DNA of 64,000 bases from Aquarana catesbeiana (GCF_042186555.1 NC_133327.1:103871853-103935852), one strand, 5' to 3'; positions 48,013 through 59,155 are shown, numbered from the stretch's first letter. Made by a program: numbers and translations. The notes: generated from the sequence alone by a model not told the origin.

Positions 48013-48978
48013 ATGTCTTAGAGGACAACAAGGAGAGGCAGACATCCCCTTAGCACTGTAAGGGGGCCAGCAACAAATGTGTCCACAGGCAAAGGTGGAC
48101 GTGGTGGCCAGTCCTCAGGCAGGGCATCATTTCCTCTGTTTAGTGAGTTTGCTTGTGCTATCCAGCCAAAACATGCAGAGGAGATGGTGGGCTGGCTTAC
48201 TAAACCTTCCTCATCCTCCTCATCCTCTGTCATGCAAGTAGAGACAAGTGTGCAGTCCACTGCAGTTACCAGAGTGGATAAACCTGCCTCCTTGTCCACA
48301 TCTATTCCTGCCATAGCCCCAACATCACCCATTGAGGAGTCAGCTCAGTTATTTGACCACAGTGTCAGCCACTTGCTCCTTGATGATGCCCAGCCATTAC
48401 TGGATTCAGATGTTGGTTCTGAGGTTAAGGATGACAGAAGCATGAGCCTAGAGAGAGGGAGGAACACTGGTAGACAAATTGGCATTCATGTTCCCCAAGC
48501 CGCAGCGTATTGCCAAGTTGTCTCCAGTGGTAATGATAAAGATGGAGATGGAGGAGATGGAGATGATGATGATGAAGATAAGGTCAACAATGCGACTTGG
48601 GTGCCAGATAGAGCAGAGGAGGAAACTGAAGGTGAGGCGGTACAACCCCAAGGAGGCCGACATCAGGAAAGAGTAGAGAGCAGCCACCTTACTCCATCAC
48701 ATTCTGCAGCTGTTATCTCCCGACCCACTCCCCAAAGCTCAGCTGTCTGGGCCTTTTTCAGCACATCTGCAGCAGATTGCACTGTTGCTATCTGCAAACT
48801 GTGTCTCAGGCACATCAGATGTGGCAAAAACACCAACGATTTAGGTACCACATCCCTAACAAGGCATTTAACGTGCAACCACTCCTGTTGGCAAGAGCAC
48901 CTAAAAGCCACACAAAAGGGGCACAAATCTGTCCCTCCTCCTCTTCCTTACCCACTTCAGTCTTCCCTGCAATACTGA
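48013..48978 (+). pseudogene. hAT transposase N-terminal part with BED zinc finger
   Basis: The frame is open to 48978. The only in-frame ATG near its start is at 48013, but its third codon is TAG, so the ancestral start appears disabled. The next part begins at codon GTG 48079. Counting from 48079, residues 1-40 are basic then hydrophobic, 41-50 a serine run, 150-170 an Asp-rich stretch, and 224-268 a BED finger: W224, F226-F227, C239-x2-C242, H263-x4-H268. BED fingers bind transposon ends in hAT (ZBED-like) transposases. The frame ends before the catalytic domain, so a frameshift is needed to join the next segments. Confidence 0.85.
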
Positions 48979-49560
48979 GTCATTACCTTTCAGTAGCCTC
49001 CACTGACAGGCATGATGGTATAGCACAGAGTGTCCCAGGTCCAAGCAGCACACCACCAGCTGTAGACTGTAGCTGGCAAATTTCTCTGCCCCATCTGCTG
49101 CAGCAGAAAAAAAATACAGTCCCTGCCACCCACATGCCCAGCATCTGAATGCAAGCATGTCAAAGCTGTTGGCTCTCCAACTTCTGCCTTTCAGCCTGGT
49201 GGACTCTGCCCCCTTCCATGAATTTGCACAATGTGCTGTACCACAATGGCAGTTTCCCAGTCTCTACTACTTTTCACGTAAGGCCATTCTATCTCTCTAC
49301 CATCACGTGGAAGGGAATGTTCTGGCATAATTGAGCAAGGCAGTCAGCCGTAAAATCCACCTTACTGCTGACACGTGGTCCAGCAAGCATGTGCAGGGAC
49401 AATATATTTTGTTCACAGCACACTGGGTAACACTGCTTGCAACTCAAAAGGATGCAGAACAGGGCTCGGTGCTGCAGCTTGTTGTGCCACCATGTCAGGG
49501 TAATCACCAATGCCGAGATGCTGAGAGTGGCTCCCCTTGCAGCTGAGCGCACTTTAGCCG
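48979..49560 (+). pseudogene. hAT transposase middle part with first catalytic motif
   Basis: The frame is interrupted several times. At about 49331-49450 a piece reads SRKIHLTADTWSSKHVQGQY, which fits the first catalytic-aspartate region of hAT transposases (LTxDxWTS). It is preceded by a stretch whose frame alternates. The coding similarity stops near 49560 where the minus-strand LTR begins. Confidence 0.65.
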
Positions 49561-49564
49561 TGGA

Positions 49565-50205
49565 AGTGTTACAGAGGGTATAGGGCACAAAGAGGCACGA
49601 GACACCAACAGGTAGATGGGACTTGAGTGAAGATCTCCAGTAGAGCTGGTACACCGTGCAGTGGTAGGCTTAGCACCAATCTGCAGTAAGAAGCTCGGCT
49701 GGGACTCTAACCCAACAGATCTGAAAGTAGAGACTGGGGATGAGTCATTGGAGAAGACTGGGGGTCAAACACAGGAAGTCAGGCAGAAGCAAGTGCTTAA
49801 TACAAGCCGGGTCATACACAGGAAGTCAGGCAGGTGAGGTGGGAGAGAGAGTCCTTAAACAAGCCGAGGTCAAACACAGGAGGCAGGTAGAGTAGAGGAG
49901 TCCTTAGGCAAGCTGGGGTCAAAGTACTGGAGAAGATCAGAGCAGGTCAGGGTTAATCCAGGTCACTACAGGTAATCACAGGATAGCAGAACTTGAGACA
50001 GGAACACAGGAAGCTGAGAGACAAACCAGCAATTAGACAAGGGGCTTGGCAGCCTTTTATACACCAGCAAGGAGGTTTCACGTTATGCGCACTTCAATGT
50101 GCACGTCCCCGCGCCGTCACACTGTATCATGCACCCGTAAGCACCGTTCCGCTGTATCGCGCACCCGCATGCGCCTCCTCTGCGGGATTGTCCTATGAAC
50201 ATCAG
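49565..50205 (-). mobile_element. Minus-strand LTR inserted in the hAT transposase
   Basis: The reading-frame similarity to hAT is lost over this interval. On the minus strand GTATAAAAGG (about 50055-50064) is a good TATA box. Downstream of it are three to four imperfect ~60-bp repeats with GGTCAAACACAGGAAGTCAGG (49760-49925). The right side is CpG-rich (50090-50190). The composition resembles the gypsy-type LTR at 6656-7071. Exact ends and target duplication could not be fixed. Confidence 0.55.
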
Positions 50206-51860
50206 GTACCCCCTAAGCATTCAAAGGGCTATTCCCAGAGCCAGTCTAAAAGGTGCCATGCAGTGCTTCAGCTGGTGTGTTTAGGGGACAGGGACCACAC
50301 CGGAACAGAGATTCTTGCAGCTCTGCAGGGACAGGCCCAGAGGTGGTTTACACATTATGCCAGCTGGAGCCAGGAATGGTGGTGTCTGATAATGGCACAA
50401 ACCTCCTGTCTGCCCTTAGACAGGGAAAGTTGACACATGTGCCATGCCTGGCACATGCCCTCAATTTGGTGGTGCAGCGTTTCCTAAGTACGTACCCAGG
50501 GTTGCAAGATGTACTAAAACAGGCCAGAAGAGTCTGTAGCCATTTCAGGCGGTCATACACACCCAGTGCTTGGTTGGCTAAAATTCAGCAGGATTTCCAC
50601 CTGCCCATAAGCCGCCTGATTTGTGATATGCCCACCAGGTGGAACTCAACATTGGGAATGCTGCAGTGGCTATACATGCAGCAAAGATTATCTGTGCCAG
50701 TACGGCACAGCAACAGGCTCCAACCACCTCGGCTTTTTTTCATTAAGGATGCATGCACTGTATTGTCACCATTTGAGGAGGCCACAAGGATGGTGAGCAG
50801 TGACAGTGCATGCATCATTGACACAATCCCTGTTGTGTTCCTGCTGGAGCAGACTCTGCATGGCATTATGGACAGGGCACTGGAGGCAGAGCAGCAGGAG
50901 GAAGAGGAGGACTTCCTTTCCTTTCAAGGCCCGATTTATCCAGACACCATCATTCCTATGTCACAGAACACACAGGAGGAGAGAGTGGAGGAGAATGAGG
51001 AGGAGGATTCTGGCACTTTCATAGGCTTCGAAGAAGAGGAAGACATGTGCCAATCTGTAAGCAATGGCTTTCCAACCCCAGGACCCTTGGGAGTAGTACG
51101 TGGCTGGGAGGAGGAAGTTCCAGATGCTGTCATCCTGAGTGACCCTGAAGAGTCTGCTTCTCAAGCCTCGGCAAATTTGAGGCGCATGGGCAACCACATG
51201 CTTCAAAGCCTGTGAAAGGACCCAAGAATATGTGCCATAAAGGAGAAGGTACCCTCCTTTGCAACCCTCCTTGACCACCGTTATAAAGGGAAGGTCTCAG
51301 AACTCATCCCGTCCCCACAGAGAGTGCAGAAGATATAATCTCTTGAGAACACATTAAAGAGTATTTTATTGAATGTCTTTCCTGACTCTAGTAGGTTACA
51401 GTGTGGTGTAAAATGTTGTTTTGAGTCTTCTGTTGGTCAAGAGAGGAGCGTTGGAGAAGGCGTCCGCCTAAGTGAGGCATTTCAGAATGTTTTTAGTCCT
51501 CGCCGCCCAGGGCTGTCAGCTTCCACATCCCATCGACATCGTCTGCATCACATGGTGGATGATTACCTTGGGGCCAAAACAGAGATGGAGAGCTTTCCAG
51601 CTGATGATCCACTGACTTAGTGGGTCATGAGAATAGACCACTGGCCAGAACTTGCCCAGTATGCTATTGAGTTGTTGGTCTGCCCTGCATCCAGCGTGCT
51701 TTCAGAAAGGGGAATTAAGTGCTGCAGGAGTTTTCCTTACTGATCATAGAACGCGTCTGTCCACAGACTCCGTGGACTGTTTGACCTTTATAAAAATTAA
51801 TCAGTCCTGGTTTACCAGCTATGAAGCCCCTGATGCCGATATCACTGATTAAGTCTTTTT
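50206..51860 (+). pseudogene. hAT transposase catalytic and dimerisation part
   Basis: A piece with KHSKGYSQSQSKRCHAVLQL continues, after a frameshift near 50355, into an open frame to 51215. That frame holds VVSDNGTNLL (second catalytic Asp), CLAHALNLVV (the hAT CxxH motif), DMPTRWNSTLGML (conserved RW), and SPFEEATRMVSS (catalytic Glu region), then an acidic stretch. The frame stops at TGA 51213-51215, but the same frame continues as recognisable transposase to about 51340. TAG at 51618-51620 and a frameshift near 51713 break the C-terminal dimerisation region (CPASSVLSERG ... DHRTRLSTDSVD). Clearly a dead copy. Confidence 0.85.
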
Positions 51861-52066
51861 GGGATGTGAAATCTCTGCAGGACTTCGAGGCTGCCTAGCT
51901 TTAAGGGTGTTCAATCATTTCATCTGGAAGAATGTTTTTGGTATAGGTTTCATAGGCACAATTAACACCCAAATACCAATTTTTCAGCACCTGTTTCACA
52001 GGAGCATATCATTGCAATTTTTTACAGCAAGGCCAATTCTTGCTTTCATCAAGAGTACCTCTATAG

Positions 52067-53238
52067 CAGTGGTCATCAACCCTGTTCTCAGGGCCCACTA
52101 ACAGGACAGGTTTTATGTATTACCTTGAGGTGATACAGACTAGAATACTGTAATCACTGAGCAGCAAATGATATCACCTGTGATGCATTTCAGTTATCTT
52201 GCAAACCTGGCCTGTAGGGATGAGCTTCGAGTTCGAGTCAAACTCATGTTCGACTCGAACATTGGCTGTTCGCCCGTTCGCCGAACAGCGAACAATTTGG
52301 GGTGTTCGCAGCAAATTCGAAAGCCGTGGAACACCCTTTAAAAGTATATGGGAGAAATCAGAAGTGCTAATTAAAGGCTTATATGCAAGTTATTGTCATA
52401 AAAAGTGTTTGGGGACCTGGATCCTGCCCTAGGGGACAAGGATCAATGCAAAAAAAAGTTTTAAAAATGGCCGTTTTTTCGGGAGCAGTGATTTTAATAA
52501 TGCTTAAAGTGAAACAATAAAAGTGTAATATTCCTTTAAATTTTGTACGTGGGGGTGTCTATAGTATGCCTGTAAAGGGGCGCATTTTAATAAAGGGGTG
52601 CATGTTTCCCGTGTTTAGAACAGTCTGACAGGAAAATGACATTTCAAAGGAAAAAAAGTCATTTAAAACTACTCGTGGCTATTAATGAATTGCCTGTCCG
52701 ACAATACACACAAGTTCAATGATAAAAACTACATGGGGGACCCCCACGTCATTTTTTAAAAAATTTTGGTTCGGGGTTCCCCTGTGGGGAATTCCTATGC
52801 TGTTTTAATCAATTAACTTTTATGTGTATTGTCAGACCGGCAATTCATTAATAGCCGTGAGTAGTTTTAAATGACTTTTTTCCTTTGAAATGTCATTTTG
52901 CTGTCAGACTGTTCTAAACACAGGAAACATGCACCCCTTTATTAAAATCACTGCTCCCGAAAAAACGGCCTTTTTAAAACTTTTTTTGCATTGATCCATG
53001 TCTCCTGGGGCAGGACCCAGGTCCCCAAACACTTTTTATAACAATAACTTGCATATAAGCCTTTAAAATTAGCACTTTTGATTATTCATGTTCGTGTCCC
53101 ATAGACTTTAACAGTGTTTGCGTGTTCAAACAAATTTTTTGCCTGTTCGCAAGTTCTGGTGCAAACTGAACAGGGGAGTGTTCGGGTCATCCCTACTGGC
53201 TTGTTAGTGGGCCCTGAGGACAGGGTTGATGACCACTG
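52067..53238. mobile_element. hAT MITE carrying a nested insertion
   Basis: Left end CAGTGGTCATCAACCCTG and right end CAGGGTTGATGACCACTG form a perfect 18-bp inverted repeat, continued by CTCAGGGCCCACTAACAGG and its near complement. Flanking 8-mers CTCTATAG (52059-52066) and CACTATAG (53239-53246) match at 7 of 8. Without the inner element it would be about 180 bp. CAGTGGT...CAACC ends are typical of Charlie-type hAT. Confidence 0.9.
52215..53195. mobile_element. hAT-type fold-back nested in the MITE
   Basis: Ends TAGGGATGA and TCATCCCTA, flanked by CTGGCCTG (52207-52214) and CTGGCTTG (53196-53203), 7 of 8 identical. The arms pair over about 450 bp: GCTTATATGCAAGTTATTG, GGAGCAGTGATTTTAATAA and AGAACAGTCTGACAG at the left all recur inverted at the right. 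The right arm lacks about 85 bp that the left has (around 52500-52590). The left arm is also related to 36770-37110. Confidence 0.9.
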
Positions 53239-53405
53239 CACTATAGGGTTACGATAGGAAGATACCACCGACACCGAAAGACAAATTTTTCTGCACCTGT
53301 TTGACAGGTGCATATCATTGCATTTTTTTACAGCAAGGCCATCTAATGATTGGTAAGCTGCAATAAACAACATATTACAGTTTTGGTTTTATGTTTAATA
53401 CCCCT

Positions 53406-55021
53406 TTAACCACTAGGCGCCTGCGCTATAGCCGAAAGATGGCTACAGTACGGCACTCAATTGCCGGGAGGGCGTCCCTGGATGCCCTCCTGTTTACTCC
53501 TTCCACGCACGCCGCCGCGGGCGCGCGTCGGGGAAAATCTGTGTTGGCCATGTCCCTTGGACTCAGCCAATCACAGATCGTGCTAAATGGCCAATCGCAG
53601 CAGCCATTCAGCACTCAATGGGCGTGTCCAATGAGAGATCATCTCTCATTGCTGGCTCTCCCTCCTCACACAGAGAGCGTGTGTGAGGAGGGAGAGCGAC
53701 CTGTGCTGCAGTTCTGTGAGTGAACACTATATAAAACACAATGCCAACAGTACCTATCAGTGCTATCTGTCCCCAGTGCCACCTGTTATTAGTATCATGT
53801 ATTATAGTGCCATCTGTCATCAGTGCCACATGCCATCAGTGCCACATCATAGTTACTAAGGTTGAATAAAGACACCAGTCCATCCAGTTCAACTTAAGTG
53901 AGTGTGGGTGCGTGTCTACAATTGTTCCTATCCCATTGTACATCGCACACTCACATCGGTTCCTAACCACAAGGAGCCCACAATCCAAGGTCCCCATTCA
54001 TATACTAGGGCCAATTTTTGGACAGAAGTCAATTAACCTACCAGCATGTCTTTGGAGTGTGGGAGGAAACAGGAGTACCTGGAGGAAACCCACACAGGCA
54101 CAGGGAGAACATGCAAACTCCAGGCAGGTAGTGTCATGTCATCAGTGCCACGTATCAGTGCCATCTGTCATCAGTGCCACATCAGTGTCATGTGTCATTG
54201 TCCTGATGCTCCAGGGCCTTCAAACGTGTAATAGGTAGTCAACATGTTAGATGTGTAATTTATGTTCCTAGAACACCTGATGGTGCTCTCTGCATGTTGG
54301 GCCTCTCTATGTGGCTAGGCTGTGAAAAAATCCCAAACATGTGGTATCGCCATACTTAGGAGTAGCAGAATGTATTTTGGGGCGTTATTTGTGGTATACA
54401 CATGCCATGTGAGAGAAATAACCTATTACAATGACAATTTTGTGGGAAAAAAAATCTCTATTTTGCAAAGAATTGTGGGAAAAAATGACAACATCAAAAA
54501 CCTCACCATGCATCTTACTAAATACCTTGGAATATTTACTTTAAAAAAAGGGGTCATTTGGGGGGTATTTGTACTTTCCTGTCTTGTTCGGGTTGCAAGA
54601 AATTAGATAGGTCACCAGTACATCAGGTGTGATCAGTTTTTTATGATTTGCACCAGAGATTGTAGACTCTCTAACTTTCACACAGACTAAATAATATCCA
54701 CAAATTTGGGTTATTTTTACCAAAGAGATGTAGCAGTATAAATTGTAGCCAAAATTTATAAAGAAAAATTAATAATTTGAAAAATTTTATCACAGAAACA
54801 AAGAAAAATCCATTTTTTTTTAAAATTTTCCGTCTTTTTTCATTTATAGCGCAAAAAATAAAAAACCCAGAGGTGATCAAATATCACCAAAAGAAAGCTC
54901 TATTTGTATGAAAAAAGGCCAAAAAATTCATTTGGGTACAGTATGACATGACTGAGTAATTGTCATTCAAAATTGGTCTGGGGAGGAGGGGGATTTAAGT
55001 GCTCAGTAGGCAAGTGGTTAA
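53406..55021 (+). mobile_element. piggyBac-like non-autonomous element with SINE insertion
   Basis: Ends TTAACCACTAGGCGCCTG and, inverted at the right, TTAACCACTTGCCTAC. It contains the conserved right-end module (54700-55021) in diverged form. A short CATCAGTGCCA-type tandem repeat lies at about 53750-53848 and resumes at 54130-54205, the interruption being the SINE-like unit. No transposase. Confidence 0.75.
53849..54129 (+). mobile_element. SINE-like retroposon
   Basis: Starts AGTTACTAAGGTTGAATAAA and contains TCTTTGGAGTGTGGGAGGAA followed by GGAGAACATGCAAACTCC. This core is well known from dispersed retroposons of fish and amphibians. It splits the CATCAGTGCCA repeat of the host element. 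No poly-A tail is obvious; the exact family is not assigned. Confidence 0.65.
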
Positions 55022-55088
55022 CCATAATCCTCAACCTACACTATATAATTTACACTATCATTTAACTCGCTAAACATTAACCATAACT

Positions 55089-56044
55089 TTAACCCCGTCA
55101 TACTGTGGCAGGGCGGCCGGCTGCGCTGTACGTTGTTCGTGCTTCCTGATCTCAGGCCCCCGTACCACCGGTGACCTGCTCCTGCTGTGATTGGACAGAG
55201 TGGGAGCCAATCAGCAGGTCTGGCTGCCACGATGGCCGCCAGCCAACCACGATCGTTCGAGGGCATGACAAAACGCATGTTAACAAGGCAGACCTTCGTT
55301 CTGTCACTGAGGAAGATAGAGATCTGTGATTCCTACTAATCAGGAACACAATCTCTCTCTTCACCTAGTGTCAGCATCCCCCCCACAGTTAGAAAGCACA
55401 CACAGGGAACACATTTAACCCTTTGATTGCCCCTGATGTTAACCCCTTCCCTGCCAGTGTCATTTATACAGTATCAGTGCATTTTAGCACTGATCACTGT
55501 ATTAGTGTCATTGGTCCCCAAAAAGTGTCAAATGGTGTCTAATTTGTCCGCCGCAGTCTGCTAAAAATTATCTTAGCTTATCTCTGCCATTACTAGTAAA
55601 AAACAAACAAAAGAAATATCCTATATCTATCCCATAGTTTGTAGATGCGATAACTTTTGCGCAAACGAATCAATATACGCTTGTTGGTATTTTTTTTTTG
55701 CCAAAAAATATGTAGCAGAATACAAATTGCCCTAAACTGATGAAGAAATTAGATTTTTTACATATTTCTATTGGACATGTTTTATAGCAGAAAATAAAAA
55801 ATATTGTTCTTTTTTTTCAAAATTGTTGCTCTTTTTTTGTTTATAGCACAAAAAATAAAAACCACAGAGGTGATCAAATACCACCAAAAGAAAGCTCTAT
55901 TTGTGGGGAAAAAAAGGACATCAATTTTGTTTGAGTACAACGTTGCACGACCGCGCAATTATCAGTTAAATTAACGCAGTGCCGTATCACAAAAAATGGC
56001 CTGGTCTTTAAGGGGGTAAATCCTTCCGGGGCTGAAGTGGTTAA
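55089..56044 (+). mobile_element. piggyBac-like non-autonomous element (956 bp)
   Basis: TTAACCCCGTCATACTG at the left and CTTCCGGGGCTGAAGTGGTTAA at the right, with TTAA on both sides. It contains CCCCTTCCCTGCCAGTGTC and the complete right-end module (55640-56044). The right end is almost identical to 22272 and close to 37952. Confidence 0.8.
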
Positions 56045-56554
56045 TATCCTAACCTGTTACCCTAATACTGACTGAAAGCCCCTTTCACACTGCTCCTTTT
56101 CCGTTTCCCCGCAGTGCGGGTGCAGCGCAGTGTGCCAATGACATTCGTGCAGGTTACCTGTGTTTTGCCATTGACATCCATTAGATTGGGTGTTTTCACT
56201 GCATTTTCTGAAAGTGCAACAAAAGTCCTCCATGCAGCATGTAGGCAGATGTCACTGTCCGGCAGCCAAAATTCAGGGAGGGAGAACCAGGGTCCTCTGA
56301 GGCCTTCATAGGTCTCATCAGGGAAGCAGCTGTCCGATTGGACCTTGATTGACCTGGTGGGCATCTTTGATGTGGGCAGTGCTTATATAACACACTGTCC
56401 CCTTCAGGTTGGCACGCCTAGTGGGTAGGACAGGGTCAGGTTCCTGTGGAGGCAGGACAGGTCAGGGACTACTATTGTTGTGTGTCAAGCAGTAGCTTTG
56501 CTGTTAAAGTACCTGGTTGCCGGTCTGACTTCAAGAAACCTCCCCTGCTGTATG
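56045..56554. other. No gene recognised
   Basis: About 500 bp of mixed composition. A 100-codon minus frame (56062-56364) has no recognisable domain and is not supported. Confidence 0.3.
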
Positions 56555-57040
56555 CTGTTGGGTGTCTACATTGTGCACTGCTTCTCCTTGTCTGGTTCAC
56601 TGTGATTGTTCCAGTCCAGTGTGGCTACGTCTGCAGAATTGCTGTTTCTTTCAACATTACTAGATTAATACATACCTCCCAACTTTTTGAGATGGGAATG
56701 AGGGACACCTATCAGCAAAAGCATGCAGGCATAGGACACACCCCTTGCCACGCCCCCTTAAGGGAGAATTGTACAAAAAACAAGATTGGGTGTTGGGTGT
56801 TGGGTGTCTACATTGTGCACTGCTTCTCCTTGTCTGGTTCACTGTGATTGTTCCAGTCCAGTGTGGCTACGTCTGCAGAATTGCTGTTTCTCTCAACATT
56901 ACTACATTAATACATACCTCCCAACTTTTTGAGATGGGAATAAGGGACACCTATCAGCAAAAGTATGCAGGCATAGGACACACCCCTTGCCACGCCCCAT
57001 TAAAGGAGAATTGTACAAAAAACAAGATTGGTTAAACCCA
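56555..57040. repeat. Tandem duplication of a 243-bp unit
   Basis: TGTTGGGTGTCTACATTGTG starts copies at 56555 and 56798. Each includes GTCCAGTGTGGCTACGTC, ACATACCTCCCAACTTTTTG and CACCCCTTGCCACGCCCC. Only a few bases differ. Confidence 0.85.
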
Positions 57041-57262
57041 CAAGTGCTTTTTTTACCACTACTATTCCTTTATATTGGCTTTTGGAATTTACAAATGCAG
57101 CAATTTAGGAATCAGATGAAAGGTATAGCGCTGGAAAACACTTTTTGATAGCTATACATTTATATAGATCGGACCAAAATGAGGGACAAATGAGGAGGAA
57201 TGAGGGACAGAGGGACATTGCTCCAAATCAGGGACAGTCCCTCGAAATCAGGGACAGTTTGG
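56912..57262. mobile_element. Element with ACATACCTCCCAAC ends
   Basis: It runs from TACATACCTCCCAACTTTTT to GGGACAGTTTGGAGCTATGT, whose complement ACATAGCTCCAAACTGTCCC is similar. GAGGGACA repeats lie near the right end (57180-57250). The left end is duplicated at 56672 by the 243-bp tandem duplication. A relative with similar ends is at 29318-30795. Confidence 0.6.
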
Positions 57263-57366
57263 AGCTATGTTAATATACTTTGCTACATCAACCAATCTCT
57301 GTGTGAGTTCTCTTCCCCTGCAGGCCGTGAGCCCGGGCCACATCTACAACCATGTTTGGTGCGTTT

Positions 57367-58314
57367 TCAGAAAACGCACCAAAAATGCCCAATATAATGG
57401 AAGTCAAAGAACAGGTAACCCACAGGAAAACTGTGGGTAAGCTGCTGGTAAACTGCTGGTAAACTGTAAAAGAGAACTATCTTTGACCTCGTATGAAAGT
57501 ACAAGGTCTTTTTCACTGAAAGACTCCCTGACCTAAAAAAACAGCTAGTGAACACTGGAAAAAATAAAGCTATATGAGAAAAAAGATTACTTTCCTCTGA
57601 CCCAGCTTCTTCCCACTTCATAAAAGCACCAATAACATCACTTTGTCTCATCTCTGCCTCCAGAGAAAGGGGGGAAGGAACAAATTCATGGTTCACTTGG
57701 CTTAATCTAGAATTTTTGGGCCAGATAGGAAGTGTTGATGGTGTACTTAGAGGTGCAACAGAAGTGTTGACCGATATACATGAAAATGAAGGCTCTTCTG
57801 TCAGAAGAATGGAAAAGGCAATTGATGTTAAAGATGCTGAAATGGCAGTTAGTACTGAAATAATGGTTGATGAAGGTGTAGCCACTTTCAAACCTACTGT
57901 GCTGTTTTGCAATTTCTGCCTCCTGCTAACCTCTTGCATTCACTTTTGTATTGCTTTGCTGATCCAAGTCTCTCTTTTTTTATTCAGGTCACTAGATTTC
58001 CAAGTAATCATGGATGTGGTTATGATAGAAAGGTTGCAGATTGTAAAATCAGTGAAGCTGCATGTTGTGAGGAAGAAAGAAGGTTGATAAAGCTGGGTAT
58101 AATGTAAAAGGTGATTGGTTACTAATCTGGTATTTCGAAGTCCGAACTTCCTGAATACTTTAGTTGTGTAGTTTCCCCATTCTATGGAATTTGTGCCACT
58201 GGCTTTTAAGCTCCATATCCCTTTTCCAGAATCTGTGCATTTGCCTTTTTTTTTTCCTGAGCCAGAAATACTCACTTCTGCATTGGTGAGGAACAGATGT
58301 TTTCTATGTTTCAC
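57367..58314 (-). pseudogene. Unrecognised near-open frame of ~315 codons, one internal TGA
   Basis: Reading the minus strand, the frame is open from about 58320 (first codon used GTG 58314) for 124 codons, meets TGA at 57942-57940, and continues in the same frame for 190 codons to a stop at 57367. The first part is basic (KHRKHLF, SGSGKKKGKC), the second Ser/Thr-rich with a mixed acidic stretch (LEAEMRQSDVIGAFMKWEEA) and a hydrophobic, less convincing end. I do not recognise a domain. A frame of this length without repeats is unusual here. It could be a broken host exon, a processed pseudogene, or chance. Confidence 0.4.
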
Positions 58315-58320
58315 TGACCC

Positions 58321-58870
58321 TCACATCAAGAACAGAGAGTTCTGAAATTCACCACATTACAAATCTTAATCTCTACATGCTTCCTACTGGCAGCCCTTTA
58401 GGTGGGCTTTAATGTTCTGGAGGCAGTGTGGCATCTTGTGACTGCTGTTATTGTCTCTTACAACGGTCACATGATCGGTAGCACATCCTGATGGCTCCTG
58501 AGTTCAGTCAGTGTGCTAGCAATGTATAGCAAGCACGTTCTCAGCACACAACCTCAGCCCGTCATGGATGCATATGTGTCGCAACTTGACCTTAAAGTCT
58601 ACTTTTTCTGCCGCTGCATATCTGAACTACATATCTAGAGGTTAAAGATGGCCTCCATGAATTTATAAAAATGCCTCCAAGCTGATGAGGGATTTATTGC
58701 TTGTTGTGTTCAGGGGAGGAGGTAACAGAGTAATACCCAGGGATTTTTTTCAGTAGGAACGTGAGGGAACCAGCACCTTCAGCAATGAAAGTATGTAATG
58801 GCAAGGGGTACTGGGGTGTACTTTGGGGTCTATTGATGCTGGCTGCTTGGCGATATACTGTCCCTGGAGA
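58321..58870. other. No gene recognised
   Basis: About 550 bp with no repeat ends identified. Confidence 0.3.
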
Positions 58871-59155
58871 GGATCTATATTTGTGAGGAGGGTCTATTGT
58901 TGCTAGGTAGGTCTATTGTTGCTGGTGGGGTATTTATTGTTGCTGTGAGTGGGTCTTATGTTGCTGGGGGACGGTCAGTCATTGCTGGGAAGGATCTACT
59001 GTTGAGGGAGGGGGTCTATTGTTGCTGGCTACTGGAGGGTCTATTAATCTTGGCTGCAGGAAGATCTGTTGTTGCTGCTGGGGGTCTATTGTTGCTGGGG
59101 GGGGGTATTTTTTGTGGGTGGTCCATTGTTGCTGGGGAGCCTATTTTACTGCTTT
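58871..59155. repeat. GGTCTATTGTTGCTGG tandem repeat
   Basis: About ten imperfect units around GGTCTATTGTTGCTGGGG, spaced 20-33 bp, with a G9 run near 59098. The 110-codon frame across it is low-complexity and not supported. Confidence 0.7.

Larger units (their letters stand above)
40895..53405 (+). mobile_element. Very large hAT-type transposon with minisatellite leader
   Basis: It begins with TAGGGATGGACGAAC, the kind of end also found on the hAT fold-back at 52215-53195. Then come a TATA-like box, a 6.3-kb minisatellite, and a degraded transposase with BED finger, RNase-H-fold motifs and hAT dimerisation region on the plus strand. The 3' non-coding part carries two 60-bp repeats at about 51975-52036 and 53280-53340, separated by a nested insertion. 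No matching right terminal repeat or duplication of the left 8-mer ATTGGCAC (40887-40894) was found, so the right limit is set by the next element. Confidence 0.6.

Noticed and set aside
53849..54129. Possible tRNA gene at the head of the SINE-like unit
   Set aside because: I could not find a cloverleaf or convincing A and B boxes, so no tRNA gene is called.
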